In this document: positions 1-56,878 of the stretch, one piece after another | Layout of the letters: the number at the start of each line of letters is the position of its first letter | Numbering within the stretch: the first letter of the stretch is position 1 | Assembly (NCBI GenBank): GCA_029721435.1 | Contig: CM056573.1 | Coordinates: 5,199,501 to 5,263,500, forward strand | Reading direction: 5' to 3' | Source: Gymnothorax reevesii | Lineage: Eukaryota > Chordata > Actinopteri > Anguilliformes > Muraenidae | DNA: 64,000 nucleotides | The notes under the pieces: model-generated | The model's input: the letters and a program-made list of their open reading frames with translations, nothing else | Databases searched by the model: none | What the model was told of the DNA's origin: nothing | Translations under genes and position numbers: made by a program

Positions 1-1656
1 AGATAACATAAACTTTGAGCAGTGTCACAGTGTTAAACACAAGCGCACAGACCAAAATCTCACTGAGCAAATCTGTGTTAACATAAAAAAAAACTCTCTT
101 TGGAATGAACTTCAGCGGGTGAGGAAATAGAAAAATATGTGAAAACTATACCTGAAAGATTAAATGATGTAATCAAAGCAAACACTGGGCACACTAGATA
201 GACTTTTTCTCTCGAAATGATATTATTTTTGATTTATCATCAATTTGTTTAGTGAATAATCAATGCACGCTACTGCATATCTTAGGGAGGGAGTCTACGA
301 CACTATCTCTACTGAAAGTGAAAGTTGCAAGAACATGGCAACAGAAATGCGAACAAGAGATCGATGATGATCTTGAGTATGTGACAAAAAAAGACTCAAA
401 AGGAATTACTGAACCAGCAGAATGGTTTCAATGAGGATCTGTTGAAAAGGCAGGAGACTGCATTCTGCATTTTTTGTCAAATGATCCCAGACTCACCCAA
501 CGAAAGAGTGGACCGCGGGTGAGTTAAAAGAATTGAAGGTGAGTCTGAATTATTCGCAAAATGACATTGATGACCTATGGAAACACCTTCAGGCCAAAGT
601 GAGTCTGAGGGCAAATCCAAGCAAGTGAATGAACTGAAATCAGGACAAGCTGCCAAGGGATGTGATGAGCAGATGGATTACCCAGAGAATCAATACGGGA
701 GATATAATCTTCTGATTAATGGCCTTCGACCGGATAAAGCTGATGAAACCTGGGCTGAAATGGAGTCCGAAGTATAAGAACAGTTCACCAGAAAACTTCA
801 GATGGAAAATTGAAAAAATGTGGAGATTGAATGAGCTCACAGAAATACACAGCACCAAAGGTGATGTTGGACGGCCAAAATCGATGGTAATCAAGCGGTT
901 GCCCATTAAGGACACACAGCTAATCCTGGCCAGAGAAAGATCTAACCTGAAGGCGCCTCAGTAGACATCAGTGCCTAGACTCTCCCGACTGAAGGCAGGC
1001 TGTTAGTAATGGATGTCTCCAGTATAAGATGAAATCTGCATTAGCCGTTCTTACAGCTGGTACATGCAGATGAGTCTCAGACAGTAACAATAGCTTCACT
1101 TTTTAGAATAAGTGTGGTTACCAAGCTACTTTTGTGCTAGCCTCTGTTGGTGAAGCTGTCTGACACAAAGTGCTTTAAACGAGCAGACAAGGCAGTGCCC
1201 ACTGTTGCTGGAATATTCTCAGAGAAATAGACCCTGCCATTTCAATGACGTCATTGCCAGTGAAACATAGCGATGGCGGCCCCTTGGTAACAGAGCAGCA
1301 AATTTTGCTCACAGTTTCATTCCTTTAGAAGGGCTATGGCTGAATGTCTACTGAATGTCTTATGCTATAACTCCCTTACCAACAATAGATAAACTTGCAG
1401 TAATACAATTTGTAGGTTTGCCATTATCAAATGAGCCCTACTGCTAAAGAATGGGAATGATTTTGTGCCAATAATTCTGAAGCCCACAGTACACATCCGA
1501 CCAAACCCTTCCTAACCCATCGCCTTCCACTGATGATTTAGCAACCCACCATGACGCGACCGGCCACAGTAGGCACCGGTGTGATGGACGTTTAATGCGT
1601 AATCACGAACATAATCAATACACGAGTCCTGTACAGGGATTTCTGCAGAATCTCAC
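1..1656 (-). other. hectd1: hectd1 intron downstream of coding exon 26 (continues off the left edge)
   Basis: This is intronic sequence 3' of the last exon in the window. The next hectd1 exon is not here: neither strand shows the conserved sequence that follows the acidic stretch. The left 1 kb holds an L1-like relic (separate entry). Between 1020 and 1656 I see nothing I recognise. Confidence 0.8.
130..1010 (+). pseudogene. Degraded L1-like retrotransposon ORF1 relic
   Basis: Frames on the plus strand resemble the ORF1 protein (RNA-binding transposase_22 family) of L1-type LINEs. A coiled-coil-like stretch lies near 520-640. A segment at about 690-777 reads like the start of the RRM-like core (LLINGLRPDKADE), and 880-960 resembles the C-terminal domain (RPKSMVIKRL...LILARE). 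Several in-frame stops and at least one frameshift near 850-870 show it is dead. I see no ORF2 or poly-A tail. It lies antisense to hectd1 in an intron. Which L1-like clade it belongs to cannot be told by eye. Confidence 0.7.
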
Positions 1657-47446
<45,790 letters not shown>

Positions 47447-47510
47447 GCTGACCCGCTGTGTGCCTGCTCTGGTCTGTGTCCAATCACAGCTCTCGACACA
47501 GCCACCAGGA

Positions 47511-47541
47511 GAAAAAAAAAAAAAAAAAGGAAAAAAAAAAA
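47511..47541. repeat. A-rich run that is the polypyrimidine tract before the start exon
   Basis: A17, GG, A11 on the plus strand, that is two T tracts on the hectd1 transcript just upstream of the start-codon exon. Length is likely variable between individuals (inference). Confidence 0.85.
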
Positions 47542-48847
47542 CCAAAAGGAAAATTAAAGGCCCTCCTTCAGTCTCATGTAGCCTTCACCTAAGAGAGGGA
47601 GGAGTGGAGAAGAGGACAGAAATGGTTACCACAAAGGAGTCTAATGTTCTGTTTAGACAATCAACAACAATAACGTGTCTTGTATACAGTGAAGGCCATA
47701 AGAACAAGGCCGCAATTTTCATTACTCTGGCTCAGTATCCCAACGGAATTGATTTGCAACAAAACAATTAAGATGTGCCTGGAAAGGCCTTCGTGATAAA
47801 ACAATAATGAAAATTATTGCACGGACTCAAAAAGTTCATACAGTTGACTCAAATACTAAGTGTTGTCAAGCTGTCACATAGCGGAGTCAAAGACACTCAG
47901 CTGCACAGAAAACTCCCTCCCTCCCACATGCCATGTTCACCCCAATTCAATCACACACATATTTTTGAACCGTGCGCTGAAATCAAAGTCGGATGGTCCC
48001 TCCTCTCTATAGCCCAGAGGACACGGCGGGCCTGACTTCAAAAACAGAATTTCACGTTTTGATTAGTCAGACCACAGGACAGTTGTTCACTTCACCTCTG
48101 TCCATCCTAAATGAGCTCGGGCCCAGAGAAGGCGGCAGTGTTTCTGGATCTAGTTTGTAAATGTTTTTATCTTGGCATGGTGGATGTCTAGACTTGCATT
48201 TGTGGTTGGAGGGACCAGCTCTTGAGCCCATGTAATTTCCACAACAGAATCATGACAGTTTTCCAACCAGTGCCTCCTGAGGGCCAGAAGATCACAGCCA
48301 TTCCATATTGGTTTTAAGCCCCTAAGAGAAAATTTGGAGAAAAATAAAACGTAATCTGGAAAAAATTCTAACAAATTTCCAAAGGCCTAAAATTGGCTCA
48401 GCCTCATCAGGGATAGTAAGGGTTTATTTATTTAACCTTTATTATACCAAGAATAAATCTCATTGATACACAAAATCTTTTTTTCAAGGGAGTCTTGGTG
48501 AACACAGCTAGTTTATCCGCTGGAAGTTTGTCTCGTCGCCATCTAGTGACCACTCCTGATAGGCCAGGCAACTGCACGAGCAAACAGTGTGCTGACTGGG
48601 TAATCCTAACACTGCACGGCCAGTTATGATTGGTAGTAAGACTGCACAGTGTGAAAGTAGCTGTCACACAAGTTTGCAGAAAAAAAATTGGGGGGAAATG
48701 GGAAAAAAAATTAAGTATGCCCAGGTACAGCACTAAAAAGGCAATTAGCCACCATTAACCAGCCATGTTTCTTTTTTTTATTAGCTAAAGTAGCCCACAA
48801 GCTAGGTAGCCTAAAGGTATGTGCAATTTATAAAACATCATCATTTC

Positions 48848-49030
48848 CCCGGGTAATAATGCCAGGGGATAAAGTCGTCAGTGCGGTCGTTTGTCCATCC
48901 GTCCGGGGACATTTTGTTTCTGGAGCTCGAATACCGTTCAACTTTTTTTTTTTTAAATTTAAAACAAAGATTTCTGTTTTAAATCAGGTCCTGGACTGGT
49001 GCATTTTGATGTTTTGGGATTTCTGAGATA
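48848..49030 (+). repeat. Fragment of the CCCCGG...CCAGGGGATAA element family
   Basis: TCCCCGGGTAATAATGCCAG with GGGGATAA, then GTTTGTCCATCCGTCCGGGG, looks like the end of a GC-stem element in reverse order. The other end was not found. Confidence 0.35.
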
Positions 49031-50867
49031 AGATTGCAAGGGCCAGGGGGTTGTGTTATCTTCTGACAACTGTTCATTTTTTGGTCCGAGCTCATTTTCT
49101 CAGTACCACTATTGAAGTAACAATTCCAACCAACTTAATTTCATGTTTTCTACTCAGTTTCTAGCAAAGAAAACGGCACACATGAAGTGTATGTCAGGGT
49201 GCAGTGTCATAGGTCAATGAAGAAAGCAGAGAAGCCTCACATCTTAAGTACAGGACAGGACTAGTAAATCAGCAGTCATAAACTCATTACAGTAATGAGC
49301 CAAATTCAGAAATGTTACTTGGACATTAACACCTATACCAGCAGTGACCTGGGAAGATGTGTAATAACAATGACAACAGGCAATAGATAACTAGGAGTGC
49401 TGGCCCAGACATTCATAATCTTGTGAATACGTCTCACAAAAATGATTGCAGCATCCTCCACCAAATGTTTGAATGGCAGTATACTGCTGTCAGCATGATA
49501 AAAAAAAAATCTGCTCCATTTTTTGTTAAAAAGGGAAAATTCTAGTAGTTCCAATATACGTTCTATATTTATACCCAGTAATTTTGTATTATAATGACAC
49601 ATTTCTTGTGATAATTACATAGCAAATTATTCAGTTTCAGCTAGAGCGTTTCCTCAATATAACATCATAATATCTTGTTTAAGCATGAAACTTTCCTGTT
49701 ATGACACAATACCAACACATTTTGCTAAAACAAAAAACAGCCGCTATTACCATAGCATTGTAAGTTGGTCTACAGAAGGGTTACTGTGCCACAACCCCTT
49801 GATTCCACTGTTGTTGCCCCTCTGCAGACTAAAAACCAATGAAATTCCTCTTGACGTACATGAACTTCATAACAATCCTGCCAATTGCATTCAGGTATAG
49901 TGGAATTTCAGTGTCTCCTCTCAAGCATGGAATCAGACTGGGCTATTTTTCCTTGTTATATCAGCAAATTAATTTATCTGATGACAACAGCAAATTATCA
50001 TATTAGGACAAGAAACGGTTCCTGTTTTAACAATGATTTAATTAAACGTATACATATTTCTGTAATTTGCCGAGTCTTGCCAGCTTTTAGTAATCTATAG
50101 ACTTAATTTATTTATCCTCTGTAAAATTCAGTTAACAGCTAATTTTTCAGACACAAAGTGCAAGTATTTGGCCAGGCGTCTGAACCGAATTTTAAAGGGG
50201 CAACTTGTCGATAAATTACTCCTTCACAACTGGCTTACATGGGGACAAATTGGCAAAGGTAAAACACAACCATACAAAAAAATAAATAAAACTATTTTAT
50301 GGGCAAACTTTCGATATGATAGGCTGTTCATCCAGTGAAAAACTCTTTGGGACTGCCATTTAGGTCCAAATCAACTAACTCCTCCTCAGAATTCATACGA
50401 AGTACCATTTCAGTGTCACTTTGTCATGTTTTTGCCTATTCAGCTGCCTACTGACATTACTTAATATTAGGCTGACCAAAGGCTACCAGCAAGCTACCTC
50501 TAAACTGACATCTGCTCAGACATCAAACAGCCATCAGCTAGGATCACACATGCAAATGAGAATTTCAGTTCCTCCCTGCCCACCCCCCCAAAAAACTCTA
50601 AACATCTACCTCTTACAAAGAACAGTTCTTACACAAACAAAATCACCAGGAATTTAGTTTATTTCAATACCAAGAACTAATGACTCCTGGGTTAAAATCC
50701 TAGCTTCATCTAACATTCAAATTTTGAGACTTCTCTGCTCTCTTCACCAACCTGTAACATAGCACCCCGACAAACACTTCACCTGAGCACTGGTTCATGA
50801 GAGAAACTAAGAGAACAGAGTTAAATCCCTAAGAAAATGTTCAGTTTAACAGTGGCATTAAGAACAA

Positions 50868-51092
50868 GTCGACATGGTCTACAACATCCCCCGCCAATCG
50901 TGCGCTTCTCATTTTCGAACTCAATCAAGGCCTTTATGGTCTGAAGCTGCACACCAAATTTGGTTACTGTATCTGTAGTAGTTTCTGAGTAAAGCTGTCC
51001 CCTTTATCTCGGACGGACGCACACACGGACGGACGGACGGACGGACGGAGGTCAAACCTATATCCCCCTCCCACTTCGTGTTGGCGGGGGAT
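50868..51092 (+). mobile_element. Complete CATCCCCCGC...GGCGGGGGATAA element
   Basis: Starts CATGGTCTACAACATCCCCC and contains AAGGCCTTTATGGTCTGAAG and ACCAAATTTGGTTAC. Near 51014-51047 it has an (ACGG)n run, and it ends TATATCCCCC...GGCGGGGGATAAT. The same sequence without the right half lies at 21440-21565 next to a hairpin. Non-coding. Confidence 0.65.
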
Positions 51093-51138
51093 AATAACTA
51101 CAAGAGAGCTTCATAAATAAATGCTACGTATTCAAATG

Positions 51139-51364
51139 CAGTGTTTCCCACAGAATTTTTGGAGGCTATGGGGGCAAATGTGTGGTGGCAGACTGATGTC
51201 TGGAGGGGGGTAATTGTTATTCTGTTGTGCGGGGGGATTGTGCAAATTCCACGTCTTCCAGGACCTTTCCTATTTTTCCTTTTAATGTGCGTATATAATC
51301 TCAACACGCAGGAAATTAGACTATTGCGGGCCGCCATAGTCTTGTCAATGTATGGGAAACACTG
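51139..51364. mobile_element. hAT-like MITE with CAGTGTTTCCCA termini
   Basis: CAGTGTTTCCCA at 51139-51150 is inverted at 51353-51364 (TGGGAAACACTG). This terminal sequence is common in teleost non-autonomous hAT elements. AAATG occurs in both flanks but no exact 8-bp duplication. 226 bp, non-coding. Confidence 0.75.
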
Positions 51365-51680
51365 AAATGTAAAGCTAACCACTGCGCTAACTAGCTAATG
51401 TATCTTAAAAAGCCAGCATACTAAAGGGATAAACAATGCCATCTGATTACAGTAGAAAAATAACTGATTATATGGTATGTAATTGAACTCCTTTTGCCCC
51501 ACTTTCTAGCACGAAGAGAGAAGCAGGCATCAAGAATACAGTGGACATTATTTACATCAATTTTGGGAGGCGCTGTAATCATGTAGAAAAGCGACATTGT
51601 CATTGGACGGCTCTGACACTGCAGAACCAGCTAGCCAGAAGCCTTATGGCCGTAAACAGAAAACTGATATTCCGTCCAGT

Positions 51681-51698
51681 GGGGGGGGGGGGGGGGGG
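51681..51698. repeat. Run of 18 G
   Basis: Uninterrupted G18 followed by CGGGTGGG, a potential G-quadruplex on the plus strand (template strand of hectd1 transcription), in intron 1. Confidence 0.95.
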
Positions 51699-51828
51699 CG
51701 GGTGGGTAAGTTTGACACAACACTTGTGCAGACAAACACACACCAGGGTTTGCGCAACTCCATGCCGCCCTGATTTGGATGACTGACAGGTGGGAGACAA
51801 TTGAGGAATTAAATGGAATCTGGTGGCT

Positions 51829-52560
51829 CTGAGGCTTTCAACTCAACTGTGCGACACCTAAAGCTCTCTATGAGGCTTTCAACTCAACTGTGCGACACCT
51901 AAAGCTCTCTATGAGGCTTTCAACTCAACTGTGCGACACCTAAAGCTCTCTATGAGGCTTTCAACTCAACTGTGCGACACCTAAAGCTCTCTATGAGGCT
52001 TTCAACTCAACTGTGCGACACCTAAAGCTCTCTATGAGGCTTTCAACTCAACTGTGCAACACCTAAAGCTCTCTGAGGCTTTCAACTCAACTGTGCGACA
52101 CCTAAAGCTCTCTATGAGGCTTTCAACTCAACTGTGCGACACCTAAAGCTCTCTGAGGCTTTCAACTCAACTGTGCGACACCTAAAGCTCTCTATGAGGC
52201 TTTCAACTCAACTGTGCGACACCTAAAGCTCTCCATGAGGCTTTAAACTCAACTGTGCGACACCTAAAGCTCTCTATGAGCTTTCAACTCAACTGTGCGG
52301 CACCTAAAGCTCTCTATGAGGCTTTCAACTCAACTGTGCAACACCTAAAGCTCTCTATGAGGCTTTCAACTCAACTGTGCGACACCTAAAGCTCTCCATG
52401 AGGCTTTAAACTCAACTGTGCGACACCTAAAGCTCTCTATGAGCTTTCAACTCAACTGTGCGGCACCTAAAGCTCTCTATGAGGCTTTCAACTCAACTGT
52501 GCAACACCTAAAGCTCTCCATGAGGCTTTAAACTCAACTGTGCGACACCTAAAGCTCTCG
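51829..52560. repeat. 41-bp minisatellite, 18 copies, with a higher-order period of four units
   Basis: The unit reads GAGGCTTTCAACTCAACTG, then TGCGACACCTAAAGCTCTCTAT. Units 11-14 and 15-17 repeat the same ordered set of variants (CTTTAAAC/GCGAC, GAGCTTTC/GCGGC, GCAAC), so blocks of about 160 bp have been copied. Units 1-5 are identical. It lies about 1.3 kb downstream of exon 1. Confidence 0.95.
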
Positions 52561-53066
52561 ATGGGCCTTGAGAGTTCAGTTGCAGATGCATAAAACGCAA
52601 TTCTTCACCCATAACGTTACTTTTCTTACACACCAAATTGGAAGTTGGAATTTTATTTTGATATTGCATGGCCACTTTAAATATTGCGTTTTCATTTCCC
52701 GACACAGCCGAACAACGTGAAAATCAGCGCAAAACAGACTGCAGTTTTACTCATCTTAACTAGCTAACGTTAGCTTGCTAACACGCTACGTTAAGCCGAG
52801 TCACATTAGCAACTAGAAGCGAACCATCTAACGTTACTGGAGTAACTGCCCGACTTAAGCCGGCCAAGTAGCAGTTAATGATATTGTCGCAACATCTTAA
52901 TTTCAAGTCAACTGGACAACAGATCGCAAACTAGAGCTGATGATACTTACTAAACTTACATTTATGCGTAAATGTTTACCATGAGTGCCGTCGACTTACT
53001 TCATTGAAAAAATGACAGTCAGTTTAGTAACGTACAAAACAGAAATGTAAGCAAGCCAATTACTTT

Positions 53067-53174
53067 AGCCGCTTTCACACTGGACGCGAAACAAAATTTT
53101 CGCACGACAGATTACATTCAAAGTCAATGCAAAGACGCTAAAAAAATCGCTTCGCGTCCGGTGTGAAAGCGGCT
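53067..53174. mobile_element. 108-bp MITE with 24-bp TIRs
   Basis: AGCCGCTTTCACACTGGACG at 53067 and its inverted copy ending at 53174 match at 23 of 24 positions. The interior has GACAGATTACATTCAAAGTC. A related, split copy lies at 31401-31957 and a terminal fragment near 6176-6212. Confidence 0.8.
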
Positions 53175-53479
53175 TTACCCAAAAAATACGCGACAACAGC
53201 CGAACTGACTTTTTAGCGACAGTTCTTCGTCGAGCGAGAGGAATACAAGACTAAGCGCTAGTTATATCTTAAGTTAAGTTAAGTCAAATTAGATAGTGAG
53301 CCAATATCACGATGTCAGGCGAACTACCAGCACAACATATCGGGATTATTACCAGCTCAAGTCAAGATGGGTCAGGCTTTGTCCTGACCAACAACGCATC
53401 CGGCCATAATGCAAAACAGTATTAAAATATAGAGTAAGCAAGTCATTCAGCTGTGAAGGCCGAAACATCCAAATTATTT

Positions 53480-54180
53480 TCGCCCGTCTCCTTAGCTAAT
53501 TAGCTGCCTGGCTACCGAGCGACTTGGTCATCGGGATTTATCGCGACAGCACAGACCGAGTAACGTGAGCGCAGCTCCCGAGGCCGGACTTGTCAAAGTA
53601 ACCGGGCCAATTCAACCGAAAACAGCAATAAGCGACTCTAAATACGTCCCAAGTCCTTCTCGTATGAAAACGCGTCGGTTCGTCTTCGATTCGACCCCGT
53701 AAAACTCCCGTCCCGAAAACAGTCCACCAAAACACGGCCCGTTATTTTCGCCCAATCCGCGGCCTCGCAGTTACACGGCAGCCCGCGGCCTCGACAGTTC
53801 GGCCGGCCACACGACGCAGGAAACAGACGCCGAGAGGCAGCGACTGTACAGGTGTAGTTACACTTACCGTCGTTGGGCAGACGAAGTGAAGAAAATGTTA
53901 CGTGAACAAGTAAAACGCGAAAAAAAATCAATAAGTAAAATTAAAACAAATGGTAATTAATGCTCTCCTCGCCCCTTCGAGACTTAAAGTCACGATTAAT
54001 TTGATTTTTTCCAGGACGAAACGCTGGGCGATCCGGAGGCTTTGAGTCTCAGGCTCCCCAACGTCTACATCACGAGGCTCAGCAGCACCACGCAACTGTC
54101 GTGACTGTATTCGTGTCACGGGTGGACTACACGGTGACCGGGGTTGTCAGACATCGCGAGAGAAACACGCAGCCCGGACT
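53480..54180 (-). promoter_or_regulatory. hectd1: CpG-rich promoter region of hectd1
   Basis: CpG dinucleotides are far denser here than in the rest of the window. On the minus strand a TCTCGCGAT sequence at about 54153-54161 matches 9 of 10 bases of the TCTCGCGAGA element. That element is known from TATA-less housekeeping promoters and bound by BANP. No TATA box is evident. The transcription start is not fixed by sequence but should lie near 54.0-54.15 kb. Confidence 0.6.
53868..54110 (-). other. hectd1: hectd1 non-coding exon 1 (5' UTR), right end uncertain
   Basis: A strong donor, CGACG|GTAAGTG, at 53868 lies in the CpG-rich promoter and faces the start-codon exon 6.4 kb away. Short open frames here lack any HECTD1 similarity, which fits a leader exon. 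The 3' border is well supported. The 5' border is a guess. Confidence 0.6.
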
Positions 54181-54466
54181 GTCAAAGGTCGCCCTCTGAT
54201 CAATTGACCTACCTCCGAAAAATAATCCAAAATCCAGCCACAATTATTGCATTTATTTATTTTTCATCAAGTCATTTACAAGACCAGGTACGCAATGTTA
54301 AACTCAAAATACCTGGAGAATTAACTATTTCACCGTCAATTTTTGCATTCACCTTCACTTTTCTCAGGTTCTTCCCCTGGCAGAAGTGTATATTCACTTC
54401 ATTTTTTCTGTCAACCTGCAGTCTTCTCACCTATCAACCAAAAAGCCATTAAGTACATGAAAAGTT

Positions 54467-54487
54467 ACCCACTTTCTCCTCAGTGAG
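54467..54487 (+). repeat. Single cognate of the 35-bp minisatellite unit
   Basis: ACCCACTTTCTCCTCAGTGA is an exact 20-base match to the unit of the array at 14948-15476, followed by GTATGCCCACTACTC, which again resembles the unit start. Confidence 0.8.
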
Positions 54488-55181
54488 TATGCCCACTACT
54501 CTAGGGACCTCTTCACCACCACAGCCCGCCAGGCTATTCAAAAGATCTTGCTCATGGTGATACCTGGTTTAGCTGGACTCTACAGGACAGTTAAATCAGG
54601 TGAAATGTGAAAATCATAGGTGACATATGTCGTTCATAGCCAAATGTGTTTGTTTTCATAGGGAAAAGGCATATTGTTAAAAGATGGAGTTCACAAATAA
54701 TAGCCTCTGATTGAACAGAGATGGGACCAAATCACATATGTGCAAGTCTCAAATAAGTCTCAAGTCTTAACCTTCAAGTCTCAAGTAAGTCCCAAGTCAT
54801 TTTTATTTGGGCAAGTCAAGTCAAGTCACAGGTTATGGCAAGTCAAGTCCTGTAATAGGTCAAGTAAAGTCACATTATTATTGCAATTTTACCTGCAGAA
54901 TTTGACCTTAATAACGTGAAAAGACAAGGACAAGTAACTGTCAGTGATCTAAACATCATTGGCCAATGTGTCCAACCTGTTTAAAAAATATGACAGTAAT
55001 TTGGATTTGCATTTTAATTACTGATATTCAGTAAAATACATCACGGAATCAAACAAAACAGAAATAAATTAGTAAAATAATTTATCGATGGCATTTTAAT
55101 CTAAACAAGATCATTTCTGCCAACAATATTTGAAATATTTTAGTTGCCTTGCAAATAATAAGAAAAAAGGGAAACATTTAA

Positions 55182-56877
55182 AGATAGCCGCAAGCGGCAA
55201 TTCCGGGGTTCAAGCCAAGAAAGACTATTAGTAGTTGAAAGCTTTAACAGCTTAATTAATAAGAGTTGCCACTTGCCACTAAATGTGGCCAGGTCCCCCG
55301 CCAGGTGACGGAAATCAACCGGGGACTGCGTATCACACAAATACACATTGAAGTCAAAGATGAATAAAATTGGTCAAAGCGCTCTTGAGATTTTGCGCTC
55401 ACAACAAATGGGACATGACAGATGGACGGCCGGACGGATGGACTTACGGAGCTGAGCTCTATGTCCCCTGGCCCTAATACACCTTGACACCAAAGATGAA
55501 TGGAATCAGTCAAACCATTGTTGAGTTATCATGTTGACACGGTATTTGTAAGTGGTAAAATGTTGTAATGATCTTGAGAATAATGCCATGGTCACGTAAA
55601 TCGAGTGGGCTGTGAGCACCCCCTAATACACCTTGACACCAAAGATGAATGGAATCTGTCAAATCGTTCTTGAGATATCGCGTTCACAACAAACGGGACA
55701 TGACAAACAGCCGGAGCTGAATACTATGTCCCCCGCCCCTAGTACACCTTGAGACCGAAGATGAATGGAATCTGTCAAACTGTTCTCGAGATATCACATT
55801 CAACAAACGGGACATGACGGACGGCTTGGTTGATTTGATTTTGAAAATTTTCAGGCTATGTTTCAGGTTCTTATGTGGACATATCTTGTGAGTTTTGTCA
55901 TGATTGGACAAACTATTTATGATTTATAGTCTGATTTGTGTTATGCCACGCTGATTTATTTTGGATTTATAATGCCCCTTATCAGTCAATTTGAATAAAA
56001 TTTTCAGAGTATGTTTCAAGTACTTATATGAATAAATCCTGCGAGTTTTATGGCTATAGGACAAACAATTGCTGATTTATAGTCTGATTTGTGTTACACC
56101 ACGCTGCTTTGTTTTGCATTTATAACGCCCCCTTTCAGTCAATTTGAATGACATTTTCAGGGTATGTTTTAGGTACTTATATAAATATATTCTGTGAGAT
56201 TTATGGCTATAGGACAAACAATTGCTGATTTATAGTCTGATTTGTGTCATGTTCTGCCCATTTTTTGCATTTATAGCACCTCTTATGGGTCAATTTACAT
56301 AAAACTGTCAATGTATGCTCCTGGTACTTATATGGACATATCTTGTGAGTTTCGTGATGATGGGCCCAATGGTTGTTGAATTTTATCCATTTATGTGCTA
56401 AGCCACACCCCTGCTGAAGTTCATTGGTCAATTTCTTGGAAACAAAATGAGATTTCAATAAGCCTTAAGCAAACTTTGATGAGCTTGGTCCAATGATGTT
56501 TCAAAGCGAATTTCGAGGAAATCGAACCTATGTCCTAGGAGGAGATGTCAAAAATGTGTTTTTCAAAAAATTCAAAATTCCGGAAAATCTAATGTGGTAG
56601 ACCTTAAAAGTCCCTATGCTTAAGTTGTAAAGCTTGGATGAAGGAATGTCAACACCAAGTTTAGTTAAATCAGACTTACAGCATAGGAGTTATAACCTTT
56701 GAATTGAAAAACAGTTTTTCTTGAATTATAGCGCCACCATCAGGCCGATTGAGTCAAACATGCCTTGATCAGCATTTACACATAACTTCCAAGCAATGTG
56801 CAAAATTTCAGGTCTTTGTCATTTACCATCTCACGGGAATTTGCAGAAACATTTCTGAAGAAGAAATAATAATAAAA
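55182..56877 (+). mobile_element. A-B non-coding repeat element, first copy
   Basis: Starts ATAGCCGCAAGCGGCAATTC. Part A (to about 55820) has three units with CACCTTGACACCAAAGATG, GAATGGAATC and GAGATATCGCGTTCACAAC. Part B (55830-56870) has units of about 175 bp with TATAGTCTGATTTGTGTTA and GGACAAACAATTGCTGATTT. It ends GAAGAAGAAATAATAATAAA, joined directly to the next copy. No coding capacity. Confidence 0.75.
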
Positions 56878-56878
56878 T

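Larger units (their letters stand above)
47490..53867 (-). other. hectd1: hectd1 intron 1 (5' UTR intron)
   Basis: It lies between the non-coding exon 1 donor at 53868 and the start-codon exon. It contains a teleost TTTATTTAACCTTTATT-type repeat near 48421-48500, the elements at 50868, 51139 and 53067, and an 18-copy minisatellite at 51829. 49.1-50.8 kb shows nothing I recognise. Confidence 0.8.

Noticed and set aside
48000..48410. Sequence with GACCACAGGACAGTTGTTCA and GGCCCAGAGAAGGCGGC
   Set aside because: It looks like a piece of a common teleost DNA transposon, but I found no ends or clear transposase motifs, so it is not listed as an element.
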